Assembly: GCA_028583605.1 (NCBI GenBank)
Contig: CM053333.1
Location: 11,555,638 to 11,619,637, forward strand
Source of the DNA: Dastarcus helophoroides
Taxonomy: Eukaryota; Arthropoda; Insecta; Coleoptera; Bothrideridae
Direction of reading: 5' to 3'
Length of the DNA: 64,000 bases
Shown: piece after piece, positions 34,007 to 44,496 of the stretch
Numbering within the stretch: position 1 is the stretch's first letter
Layout of the letters: every line of letters begins with the position of its first letter
Made by a program: the position numbers and the translations under genes
The notes under the pieces: model-generated
Database searches by the model: none
Told to the model about the DNA's origin: nothing
What the model saw: only the letters and a program-made list of their open reading frames with translations

Positions 34007-34874
34007 TAACAATAAATATTAGGCAAATTTATTTTATATTTGTCTAAAATAAATAATAGCAAACAACAATACATACAACAAAAAAAAACAAGATAAAATA
34101 AATTTTATTTGGTTGTGTAAGTGTAAAGTTTTTAGCCTTAGGATTGAATGCCAATTTTATATCAAGTGACTGATAAAATCTGGGAATTTTATTCCTTCAA
34201 ATGCAGTTTCGCTTTGAGAGGTTTTCCTCAAGCTTAACTTTTCGCATGATTTTATTTTATATTTATTGTTGAGAGCTGTTATCAAAGCTGAACGCCATTG
34301 CGTAGTCATTCTTTGCGATTTGTTATGTTGAAAGCAAGTCGTCAATTCAAGGAATCCAGGTAAACATATTTTATGGCATACTGCAAAATTTAAGCCCATT
34401 GTATGCTTTAGCTGCTCCATTTTTGTAACGAGGGTTTTTGAAATTATATTTAATGTCGTAAAATCGTTGTTCGGAGAATTCTTTTATTGAATTGCCTCAA
34501 TGTTAAGCCACAAACTATTAAGAAAGTAACCGAATGGCTTTTTCTTAAAACTTAAATTTGAAACTTCAGATTTTAGGTTTGTAGCGGAAATGTATATAGC
34601 AACAGTTATACATTTTTAGCGGGCGGCTGAACCACTGAACATTTAAAAACGACTCTGGGCTTGATTCATACTAATGGTGAAACCAACAGCTCGTTACCGA
34701 ATAATACAATTTGGACATTTTGCACCTTATGTCTGTCGATATAGAGAAAAACTTTTTAAATTACGAGCATTTATTGCCGCGAACATGCACAAATTTTACA
34801 ATAGAAAATATTGGGAGACAATTTATAGTTGGCAATAAAATAGGTAATGTTCAAAATGATCAATAAATGTTTTT
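34007..34874. other. Non-repetitive sequence with one unassigned minus-strand frame
   Basis: A minus-strand frame (34157-34420, 87 codons from ATG) has a more even amino-acid mix (for example CLPGFLELTTCFQHNKSQRM) than the AT-driven frames, but no domain, splice signal or partner exon was recognised. Otherwise nothing notable. Confidence 0.35.
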
Positions 34875-35022
34875 CTTGGTAAAATTGTGGTTTTGACCTT
34901 TTAATGCTTTTTTAAAAGTATGTTGCCTTTTTAATGCCTTTTTTAACCGTTCGTTTTTGCCAAATTTAACGTTTTGCACACCTTGTTTGATTGTGCCTAA
35001 AATCCGGTCTCTAGTGATTATG
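34875..35022. repeat. Dispersed repeat, copy 2
   Basis: Same sequence order as 2790-2944, ending GTGCCTAAAATCCGGTCTCTA. Confidence 0.6.
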
Positions 35023-35613
35023 TATAACTCACTAAAGCATTTTAACAGTTTCTTCATAAATGTCGAGTTTTTTCTCGAAATTTTCATTTTTTTTTTCTCA
35101 AAGTTGTGAATTTACACTTTAAAATTCTTATCATTTTCGAGACTAACCCAAGGATTTCTAAAAAGAATCGAAATTTGAAAAATGTCTTAAAAATTGTTGA
35201 GATCAAAAGTGAATAATATTAAAAAAATTATTAGAAATTTAGAGCAAAAGTCAGGATTCTGGAAATAAGTTACAACTTTCAAAAAAAAGTCGAAACTTTG
35301 AGAAACGATCGAAAATTGGAACAATGATTTGAATTTTTGATAAAAGTCAAAATTGTGAAAAAAAAAACAAAAAGGTCGACATTTTGAAAAAATAAAAAAT
35401 TGCAAAAAACTTACCGAGAAAAAAATTTTACAATTTGTAGAGAAATATGATACTTTTTATGAAAAATCGAAGTTTAAGAGTTCTAAAAAAAATTAATTTT
35501 AAAACATTTAAAAATTAAAAGATTCCACAAAATATAAATATTTTAATAAGGTCAAAGGTTTCTAAAAAAGTAAAACTTTTCAAAAATCAAGTAAATCAAA
35601 AACTGTGAGAATA
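35023..35613. repeat. GTCGAAA-type degenerate block, left of the Tc1 element
   Basis: GTCGAAACTTTGAGAAA-like variants, same polarity as 37150-38920 on the other side, so the Tc1 element inserted into one block. Confidence 0.55.
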
Positions 35614-37142
35614 CACTTCTCCACAAAATCAACGCACCACTATCCTTTTATCAAAAATCATGTACATGTGCAAATAATTTAAAATTTTCACATGCATGAA
35701 CATTAGCATATTATGTTAGGATGTGATAAATGCTGCTACTTTTTTTGTTGGTCCATTTTGCAGCTGGTATCAAGAAAAAAAACAAAATAAGGTATAAACA
35801 ACATAAAACAGGATTTTGTGTTGTTCCATTAGAGTTCTGTCTAATTGATTGTTTGAGGTGTGTTTTGGCATTTTGGATTGAAAAACATTATTTTCAAAAG
35901 ATGAACCGTGTTTCGCGCAATTTGAGTCGTGATGAGTGTGTCCAGGCTGTAACATTTGCCGATGAAGGTTTAAGTTACCGAAACATTGCCCAAATACTTG
36001 GGGTATGCCATTCAACAATTTCTCGTATCGTTCAACGGTTTCGGGAAACAAACACGAATCAAAGAATACCAGGACAAGGAAGGCCTAACAAAACAACTGC
36101 TCTACAAGATCGTTTTTTGAGACTCCGTGCATTACGTGAGAGATTTACAACCTGTAGAAGTTTGCAAATCCAGCTTGCAACCACACATAATCTGCAAATT
36201 AGCATAGAAACGGTTAGAAGGCGGCTTGCTGCTGACGAGTTGCAGAATTCCAGTCAGGGGTCCATTCTTAACGGCAGACCATCGCCGAATAAGACTACAA
36301 TTTGCTAGAGATCACGTCAATTGGACCAACGCTGAATGGGCTCGTGTCTTATTCACAGACGAGTCCAGATTGTGTCTGTTTAACAATGATAGACGTATGA
36401 GAGTGTTTCGACGAAGAAACGAACGGTATGCCTAATGCAACATAAGACCAGTCCAAGCTTTTGATGGCGGATCAATAATGGTATGGGGTGGCATCTCTTC
36501 AACGGGTCACACAGACTTGCAGGTGATCAATCGAGACTCATTGAATAGTCGACGATACATAACCGAAATTGTATAAGAACATGTCGTGCCGTATGGTCCC
36601 TATATTGGCGATGATTTTATTTTACTGCAAGATAATGCGAAAGCACACATTGCTAGAATAGTGAGAGAATACATTGATGAAGTTGGTATTCAGGTTATGG
36701 ACTGGCCAGCAAGAAGTCCAGACCTGAATCCCATAGAACATTTGTGGGACATTATTGGAAAGCGAGTCAAAGCTCTTATGCCTCCTCCAGCTACCCTTGG
36801 TGAGGTACAAGAAATAATTCTAGAAATTTGGGATGGACTAGATCAAAGGGAGATAACAAGTTTAATAAAGAGTCTGCCACGTCGGTGTAAAGCTGTTATC
36901 CGCAGTAGAGGAGGAAACACACGATATTAACCTCAAAAAAAATTTTGAAAAAATTAGAATTTTGCAATATTTTGTTAAGTATTGAATAAGTCTTAAAAAC
37001 TACTGTCATTAAATGACTGGGGAAATAAAAGTCTTTTAATCCTTAAGATGTTAAAGTTCTGAATATCAAATTTTGTGATTTTGAGATAATTGTTTAGTTA
37101 TCTCGAAATTTCCAAGTGGTGCGTTAATTTTGTGGAAAAGTG
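35614..37142 (+). mobile_element. Tc1-family DNA transposon, complete but inactive
   Basis: 1529 bp with 28-bp terminal inverted repeats (35614-35641 and 37115-37142) that differ at two positions; the left one begins CACTTCTCCACAAAATCAAC. TA lies immediately outside both ends (35612-35613, 37143-37144), the target duplication of Tc1/mariner. It carries a single transposase gene with breaks. It sits inside a TCGAAA block. Confidence 0.93.
35901..36930 (+). pseudogene. Tc1 transposase, frameshifted with two stops
   Basis: The enzyme would cut the element out and paste it at TA. The likely start is ATG at 35901, since family proteins begin shortly before the first helix-turn-helix (RNLSRDECVQAVTFADEGLS, YRNIAQILGVCHSTISRIVQ). 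A second DNA-binding region with a GRPNKTT linker follows, with a paired-like recognition helix (ISIETVRRRLAADEL). Near 36240 the frame shifts by one base. The second frame contains WTNAEWARVLFTDESRLCLF, with the first catalytic aspartate in TDES. In-frame TAA stops occur at 36433 and 36574. After them come LQDNAKAH (second aspartate) and SPDLNPIEHLWD (glutamate), separated by exactly 34 residues: a DD34E triad. The C-terminus ends at 36930. All catalytic residues are preserved, so the inactivation seems fairly recent. Confidence 0.92.
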
Positions 37143-37144
37143 TA

Positions 37145-38922
37145 TATCAAATTTTTGAATATCGTCCGAAATGTCAAAAAAAAAGTAGAGATTACTAAAT
37201 AAGATTGTAAAATTTTTAAAGTCGAGATTTCACGATAAAATTAAAAATCTCAAAATAGAGGAAATTCTCCTAAAAGGTAAACCAGGAAAATAAAAATTCT
37301 GAACAACTTTTGAAATCTTTAAAAAAGCTCAAAATCCCGAGAAAGATTAAAATTTAGAAATATTCGAACCTTATATTCGAACTTCCAAAAAAAATCGAAA
37401 TTGAAACAAAAAGTAAACATCTTTACTAATTTTTTTTAAATTAGAATTTTTGAAGTCAAAATTTTCAAAAAAAAAGTAGAAAGAGTTTAAGTAGAAGTTT
37501 GCAAGAAATTATACAAAAAAGAAGAAATAAAAATTATTAATAAAGTCGAAATTTTCAAAAGAAAAGTTTTTCAAAAATTAAAATTTTCGAAAGTTGAAAT
37601 CAAAGATCAAAAATTTTAAAACAATCTAAAATTTGAGGTCATATCCAAAAAATCGAAAATTTTGAAAAAGTGTAACTGAAATTTGAAGTTTTCAATGAAA
37701 ATGTCAACGTTTTCAAAACAAAAACCAAAATTTTCAAATTTGTTAACAAAAAAATGGAATTTTAAAAATGTTGAATCAAAAATAGTTGAAATATTCAAAG
37801 AAGCACAATTTCGAAATTTGAAATCTCGAAAAGGGTCGATATTTAGAAAAAAATCGAAAATTTTAAATAAGGAGAGATATTAAAAAGGTGACACTTTCAA
37901 AAAAAACTAGAAGAAAAAAGTTTAATCTTAAAAAAAAATGAAAATATTCAAAATTTTCAAAAGGGCCAAAACCTCGAATAAAAGTCAATATTTCAAAAAA
38001 ATAGAATTTTCCAAAAAAGGTTAAATCTTTCAAATAAGTTGAAAATTAAAAAAAAGATCGACACAATATTTAAAAAAAGTTAAAATGGCAAAATGGCAAA
38101 ATTTTTACAAAAAAATCGATTTAAGAAATGTTAAAATTTTCAAAAGGTCAAAAATTCGAAAATCGAAATTTTCAAAGTTGACATTTTTAAAAAAGTGAGA
38201 TTTTAAAGAAAAGGAGAATTTTTTAAAGAAAGTGTGTAACAAAGTAAAAATTTCTAGAAGAAGCAGAAATATTGAAAAAAATCAAAATCTTCAAAAAAAA
38301 ACGCCCAATTATGGAGTATATATAATAATTTAAAAAGTATTTAAATTTGGAAAAATAAAGATTCGGTTTACCTCTAACCTGAAATTTTAAAAAAGTCTCC
38401 AGTCCATAATTTTTTACAATAAAAATTATTAATATTCAAAAAGAGTCGAAATTTTGAGGAAAGGTCGAAATTGAAAATAAATTGAGATTTAAAAAAAATA
38501 GAAATTTTTAAACAGGTCAAAATTGTCGATTAAAAAATCATACATTTTCAAAGAGTAGAACTTGATGATTTGAGAAAAATGTTTATAAAATTTCGGGGAA
38601 AATATCTACATGTTGCTAGTAAAATCAAAAAAACAAAATTTTAGATAAATAGGTACAAACTAAAAGTGCTAACCTTTTATTCGAGGAAAAGTTTAAATTT
38701 TAATTAGAAAAACTCCCAAATTTTTGAAACTGATAGACAGAATTAAATTAAAAAGCAGTTCGTGATTTTTTTCACAAAATTTATATTGTACGCTCTCACT
38801 TTTTATTATTTAAGTAATTTTAGGAATAAAATTTTTAAAAAAGAATCTAAATTTAAAAACTATCATCGAATCTTTGAGAAAATATTGAAATTTCAAATTC
38901 AAAGCCAGAATTTGAGAAAAAA
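37145..38922. repeat. GTCGAAA-type degenerate block
   Basis: Dense AAAAAGTCGAAATTTTCAAAA variants in a single polarity. Frames here (37616-37883) are artefacts. Confidence 0.6.
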
Positions 38923-39095
38923 ATTGAAATACAAATCTTGCCCCCTGAAACCAAGAAAGTTTAAAAAACACAACAGTATCTCTCTGAAGATTATAATAGC
39001 CTGGCTATCGAAACGCCTTAGAGCAACCTTGTTGTGTTTTTTTAATATTTTTTGTTTCAAGGGACAAGATTTGTATTTCAATTTTTAAAGAAACC
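38923..39095. mobile_element. Palindromic element with a hammerhead-like centre
   Basis: Left arm (38923-38975) ATTGAAATACAAATCTTG... ...AAAAAACACAACA is the reverse complement of the right arm (39030-39087) TTGTTGTGTTTTTTT... ...CAAGATTTGTATTTCAAT, with small differences. The hammerhead-like motif lies exactly between the arms. Related to the modules at 11505-11640, 60560-60716 and 62771-62860. Confidence 0.7.
38979..39023 (+). ncRNA. Hammerhead-ribozyme-like motif, copy B
   Basis: TCTCT, core CTGAAGA (38984-38990), a longer linker TTATA, stem II ATAGC/GCTAT, core GAAA (39011), short stem III region and TTAGAG closing stem I. The 5' side of stem II is shifted by inserted bases relative to copies A and C, so this copy is more decayed. 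Confidence 0.4.
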
Positions 39096-39609
39096 AAGGA
39101 CCACCAAAAGTGAGAAAAAAAAGTCAAATTTGAAATCGCCCCAAAGAGGTCATAATTTCGACACAAACGTCAATACTTTGTATTATACGATATTACAAAA
39201 ATTAAATATTTTAATCGAAATTTTGAAATAATTGCTAGATATTAACTCATAATCGAAGGTTGTATTGTTTGTTTGTTTTAAATAAAAAACTTCTATGGGG
39301 CTGCATTATAATGAGAAAATTTACCGCACGGTCCTGACATTTGCTTTCAGTTAAAGCCCGAAATTTTGAAAATATGAAAATCTTTAAAAAAAGCCAAAAT
39401 AAAGCCTTTCGAAAAAAATAGTAGAAAACGTAGAAATTTCAGGAGGTTCCTGCATAATTCCCAAGTTCCGCGAGATCCCGCACAATTTACATGCGGGATT
39501 AATCCCGCCAAAATCCCCGTATTTTGTGATCTTGGTATTGCATCACCAAATGTCGAAATTGTGTTTCTTTCAAACTTAATTTAAGCTTGAAATATCAACA
39601 TTATATACA
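39096..39609. other. Mixed sequence, no gene
   Basis: AT-rich with an unusual CG-containing stretch 39470-39530 (GCGAGATCCCGCACAATTTA and repeated ATCCCGC motifs). Nothing assigned. Confidence 0.35.
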
Positions 39610-39611
39610 TA

Positions 39612-41428
39612 CAGGGTCCTGCAACAGTGCGTTGGGTATCTATAGGTCCTGTAATAAAGAAGTTAGGAATTCCGTTCACATGCAAACCTTAACTGTATTT
39701 CAGAAAAATATGTTCACATGTACAGGGTGTCTCCAGAAAGTGTGAGCCGCCAAGGCTCAACCCCCCGTATTTTTTTACATTTTTTGGGTGCCTTTCTGAC
39801 AACTTTACAAATTCCTAAGATATTGTTAAATTTGGATAGATAGTTCCAGAGTAATAAATAAATAAAGAGAAAAAATAATATTTTTCCACATTTTCTTTAA
39901 AAATTCATTAAAAATACAAAAACGCCCTGAAATCAAAACTACGCTAGGTGTTTACTGTAGTGAGTCTCTAGTTACTTTGCTATAAATATCTTAAGCCTAA
40001 CTTGTACAGGATGTCCAAAATTCAATGTCAAATTGGCTAAAATATGAAGCAATTTTTCTTCGTTTTTTCAAATGGAACATCATGTATATTTTTTTCTATG
40101 GATACAGAATTAAGAAATGAACATTTTTTGTACCACCAAATATTTCGGAATATTTAATGGTTGAACCGATATTCGTCAGATTATTACATATGGCTCTTTC
40201 GACACTAAGATGCAAGACAAAAAATAAAAGATGGCTTTGATAAAAATTAATTACCTTTAATTATATTGCAAAGTAACTTTAAAGCTCTCTTAAGACTACC
40301 TATTAGCCTTATTATCGTTACATTGACGATAAGGATGAAAATTTTCACAATGTGTATTTTCAGAATACACTAATTTATTTCTTTCTTTTTGGGGAGACAG
40401 CTTTCTTCGCCGTTTTCGGTTTAGGAGCTTTAGGTTTTTTGGTTGGAGACTTGTTAGGCTTCTTCGCCTTAGATGGCGACTTGGGTTTTCCTGCGGCTTT
40501 GATGGATATTTTTTCCGCAGATTTCTTGGCTTTCGCGGCAGCAGTTGTAGTGTTAGCGGAGCTCACTGCTGCGCTACCACCAGAGCTTGCATCCGCAGCT
40601 GTGGTTTTTTTAGAACCTGTTTTTTAACCTTAATTCCAGTTTTCTTCGATGGTTTGGTTTTAGGTTTAGATGATGCGGATTTTTTCACCTTCGACGATGC
40701 CGATTCTGATTTCTTCTTTTTTTCTCCTGAAGCAACTGGTTTGCTGGAAACGGCGGAAGCAGCGAATTAATTTTTATCAAAGCCATCTATGATTTTTTCC
40801 TTGTATCTTAGTGTCGAAAAAGCCATATAGCATAATCCGACGAATATCTGCTTAACCGTTAAAAATTTCGAAATATTTGTAGGTACAAAAAAATGTTTAT
40901 TTTTTAATTCTGTATATCATAGAAAAAAATATAAAGGGTGCTCCATTTGACAAAAACAAAGAAAAACTGCTTCATATTTTAGCCAATTTGGCAGTAAATT
41001 TTGGACACCCTTGTACAAGTTAGCCTTAAGATATTTATAGCAAAGTAACTAGAGACTCACTACAGTAAATACCTAGCGTAGTTTTGATTTTAGGGCGTTT
41101 TTGTATTATGAATGAATTTTTAAAGAAAATGTTGCAAAATATTTTTTTTCTCTCTATTTATTACTCTGGAACTATCTAACCAAATTTAACAATATCTTAG
41201 GAATATGTACAGTTGTCAGAAAGAAATCCAAAAATGTAAAAAAATACAGGGGGTTCTATTTAAAAAAATTCACCCTCAGCAGCTCTCATTTTTTGGAGAC
41301 ACCATGTACATGTGAACATATTTTCCTGAAAGGTTCCTTGTACACAGTTAGGGTCTGCATTTGAATGGAATTCGTAATTTCTTTATTATAGGATCTACAG
41401 ATGCCCGACGCACTGTTGCACGACCCTA
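39612..41428. mobile_element. Long-terminal-inverted-repeat DNA transposon enclosing a histone H1 fragment
   Basis: Left arm 39612-40293 and right arm about 40766-41428 are reverse complements over roughly 660 bp with moderate divergence. The ends are CAGGGTCCTGCAACAGTGCG and, as reverse complement, TAGGGTCGTGCAACAGTGCG; TA flanks both (39610-39611 and 41429-41430). TA duplication fits Tc1/mariner-type or related families, but no transposase is present. The centre (40294-40765) is unrelated to the arms and is histone H1 sequence. A one-armed relative lies at 33052-33735. Confidence 0.85.
40375..40765 (-). pseudogene. Histone H1 C-terminal tail, captured fragment
   Basis: On the minus strand this encodes the lysine/alanine/proline/serine-rich tail of linker histone H1, which binds linker DNA between nucleosomes. 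From 40765: AASAVSSKPVASGEKKKK, SESASSKVKKSASSKPKTKP, SKKTGIKVKK, then a one-base frameshift near 40625 and TGSKKTTAADASS, AKAKKSAEKISIKAAGKPKS, PSKAKKPNKSPTKKPKAPKP and the end AVSPKRKK with TAA at 40377-40375. SPxK and AKKPxK repeats are typical of H1. The globular domain is absent: coding sequence stops abruptly at the edge of the transposon arm, with no splice acceptor there. About 80 bases of 3' sequence follow the stop before the other arm; no histone 3' stem-loop was recognised in it. The strong GC and codon contrast with the neighbours shows host-gene origin. Alternative: another basic Lys-Pro-Ala-rich protein. Confidence 0.8.
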
Positions 41429-41430
41429 TA

Positions 41431-41834
41431 TATGGTTGTAAATACATGAGATTATTTACAATCGAAATTTTGAGAACAAATAATTCTAGGAAAGGTAGTT
41501 ACAAATCTTTTAGTGGGTCAAAAAGGAAAATCATAAAAATAAGCGTGTCAGGGCCAAAATATTTGGGAAACGCACGAAGTATAAAATAAAAGAGTTAGAA
41601 GAAAAACTACAAAAGAACTATTCAAGTTTCTGAATAATTATGGTTTCTTAAATTGAGAAAGTTCAGTTTGCTGCACTGACTTCTACAAGCCAAAGTTTTT
41701 TTGTTGATGCGATCATGTATATTTGGTCCAGAAAGCTTTTCTCCAATAAGCAGCAAGAAAATTATCGTAAGATTACGATAGATGGCGCATACTATTTCTT
41801 GATATAAAATTAGTGTCAAAAACAATTTTCCGGG
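41431..41834. other. Non-repetitive sequence, no gene recognised
   Basis: Short frames without domains (41401-41589 is in part the transposon end). Confidence 0.35.
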
Positions 41835-41990
41835 ATTAAACTTAGCCTATGGACTTTACGAGGTTAAGGTAACATCAATACCAATTTTTACCGAAATTTA
41901 GTAAGTGCAGCGTGAAAATATAGTCAACAGACAGACAGACAGACAATACACTTCTACATTTATAAAATGTCAAAAAACTAATTATTTGTC
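41835..41990 (+). repeat. Dispersed repeat module with GACAGACAGACAGAC tail
   Basis: AACATCAATACCAATTTTTA, AAATTTAGTAAGTGCAGCGTG, then CAGACAGACAGACAGACA and CTTCTACATTTATAAAATG. Same order as the module at 10820-10970. Confidence 0.5.
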
Positions 41991-43480
41991 AGGTGCGCTG
42001 GAATTTGAGGAACTTTTTATCATATTAGTCATTTCATAATTCAACGTTTTTTTCACAAATTTGTCCTAGTTTTCATTTGGATATTTTTTCAGATTATAGT
42101 CGTGGTAACGTTAATGGAAAACGCAGAAATTAATGTTTATAAAAATTTGTAAAAAACAATATCTTGTAGGAACATGAAACATAAAACTCTTCTATCCAAC
42201 AGGATTCTCGTATCACTTTTCCACATTTATTAAATACAAATTTTAATTTTTATGCTCTCCCTGACGCCAGGCGCCCGGGGCGATCGCCTCCCTCACCCCC
42301 ATGTGACGACGACGCTGTTGCCTTTCGTGTATTAAAAAAACATTAACGCACACAGTTCAAGCGATTACGTTCGGCTTTATTTGGTTTGTAGACGATAAAC
42401 ATCGAGATTATATCGACGTAAGAAGAGAAAATACGACGCTGAAAAATATTTTAAAAACGCGCATAATTAAAGTCGTTCAAAGTAACGTTTATACGACTTC
42501 GACGACAAGTTAATGGAATATTTATTTTCTGAGAGTGCCATACACATTTATTTACTCTCAAAATTGAAAATACAAGTTATTTAGCTGGAAGAATTAAACT
42601 TACCCAAAGAAAACAAAAACTGATGAAAATATAAGCTGAAAACTTTTAATTGGTATTTAGACAGAACATCCGCTGAGCCTTTTAAAAACTTAAACGACTT
42701 TAAATTACATGAAGTGTCAATTTGTCAATTTATTCATTTAATAGCCCATTAAGAGCTTTATTTCCTAGTTTAAAAGATTTTCCATAAAATTTCAATCTTG
42801 CACGCCGACGAGCCGTCACTTTGACGGTCTTTTTTCTAAAAAAAGAAGTCGAACACGATATTGAGATTTAGGACTTCATTAAGTTCGCGAAAATACCGTT
42901 TCCAGGGAACACTGCCTGAAGCTATGCATCCGGAAAGAGCTCCAGATTGGTTGGAGCAGGGTAAGTTATATTCGTGAAACCACTGCATAATTAATGTGCT
43001 CTACCCTTTCAAGTTCGTCGCATGCATTCGAGCGTTTTATCCTGACATGATTCGAAGTTGTACTTCCAATGTCAATATCGTCAGCCACTCAACCAATTTC
43101 CCTGGAAATTCGTAGGCGATATGGAATCGTATCCTTGTTTCTATATCGCTACTTACGTCTTCATCGGAGAAATAAAACTGCTTTTTACCCGACTTCTTCC
43201 ACTTTTCACATTTTAGATTACACGCTGATGTCATTTCACCTATACATCATCCTTACGTTAGAGCGAGCTTTAATATACGCGAGAGAATACGCATTATATC
43301 TGTTTGGGCGAAATCTCTGGAAATATCGAAGAAAATTACGTTAAGGCACATTATGTGTCACACTCCAGTTCGCATAGCGCGGAAAAATAAAATTTCCCAG
43401 GAGACTAAGCCACTCGCTACAATTTAATTTCATTTGTCTTATCTGGATTTAAAAGGCGCAGTAATTATGTCAATTGGAAA
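41991..43480. other. Mostly non-repetitive sequence with a GC-rich patch
   Basis: 42262-42312 is a sharp GC-rich island (GACGCCAGGCGCCCGGGGCG and CGCCTCCCTCACCCCC), resembling a GC-rich motif I associate with DNA transposon remnants in animal genomes. 42340-42560 and 42820-43380 are CG-containing, less AT-rich sequence. No exon with supported splice sites was found. Confidence 0.4.
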
Positions 43481-44350
43481 CGAATTGAAATATAACATGA
43501 ATCCTCTTGGAAATAAGCAACGCAAAGACGCAGATTTAAATTATAAAAGCGAAGGGCGTGTTCCGTGAAAGCTAAACAAGCACAATTTTCCTTAGAGAAT
43601 GAAAACATACATATTATATTTTCAAACCTATTTCTTGAGTGATACCTAGGACCCATGATCAAATTTTCAGTAAAAAATTCAAGCAGACAAATTTTGTATT
43701 TCGGGTAATTTTTTAAACAAATATCGATTTTCTTAACTTTGACCATTTTCCCAAGATAGTAAATTTAGACTTTTTTTAATTTAGTTTCAATTCAAAATAT
43801 TTCCATCCAAGAAAGTTAACATTTTTAGAAAAAGTCTAAATTTTCAGTCAATAAAAACTTTAAAAAACTGACTGAATTTACTGTAAGGATTTCTCAAAAT
43901 TGCTACTTAAATCTGAAAACTACTTTTTCTTGAAATTTTTTGTATTTGAAATTTGTCGATTTCAATTTGAAATTTTTAGATTTTATTTAAATTCGGTTGA
44001 AATTCTAGTGTTAATATTTACATTTTTTTAAAGTATTCCAATTTTAAGAAGAATTCTATCATTTTTATGTTGACAATTGGCTATTTACACAACAAAAATT
44101 TGTATTTTTCCTACAGACCCTATTTTTTTAAATTAATTATATTGAAAATCATATTAATTTCGACATTTTCTCAAATAATAAACTGCCTCATTTCCCAACC
44201 TGAGTATTCGTCGAAATTTTGCACCCTCGATCACTATCACCTTCATTTTTTGGGTCTCATCAAATAGTTTGAAATTCTGATCACCTCGATTTACTTCAAC
44301 CGGGAAATTCTGCATCACGGCATCGCCGGCATCGCCGGTTCCTGTTGATA
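43481..44350. repeat. AT-rich degenerate sequence
   Basis: AAATTT-rich with few TCGA motifs; 44312-44340 has GGCATCGCCGGCATCGCCGG. Confidence 0.4.
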
Positions 44351-44374
44351 CTAGTTGATTGGTTTATAACTGAG

Positions 44375-44495
44375 ATAAGTAGGGATGCAACATCGTTCAT
44401 AAAAGCATCGATGTTTGAACATCGATATTTTTTTTATGAAACATCTATGTCTGAAACATCGGTATTCGGTAACGATACATCGATGTTTTTTAAAT
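44375..44495. repeat. CATCGATG-rich segment, possible hAT end
   Basis: TAGGGATGCAACATCG at 44380, then CATCGATGTTTGAACATCG, GAAACATCGGTATTCGG and ACATCGATG: at least five ACATCG/CGATGT units. A TAGGGATGCAAC start with short subterminal repeats is hAT-like. The pogo-type element at 44497 cuts it off, and no partner end was found. Confidence 0.4.
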
Positions 44496-44496
44496 A

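Noticed and set aside
34157..34420. 87-codon minus-strand frame as a gene
   Set aside because: Amino-acid mix is plausible but no family, partner exon or splice signal was recognised; left unassigned.
40352..40627. Plus-strand 91-codon frame rich in Ala/Leu/Phe
   Set aside because: Antisense of the lysine- and alanine-rich histone H1 tail.
40352..40780. Functional histone H1 gene
   Set aside because: Globular domain absent, frameshift present, and coding stops at a transposon arm.
42820..43380. CG-containing segment with two overlapping frames as an exon
   Set aside because: Frames run in both directions without family motifs or splice consensus.
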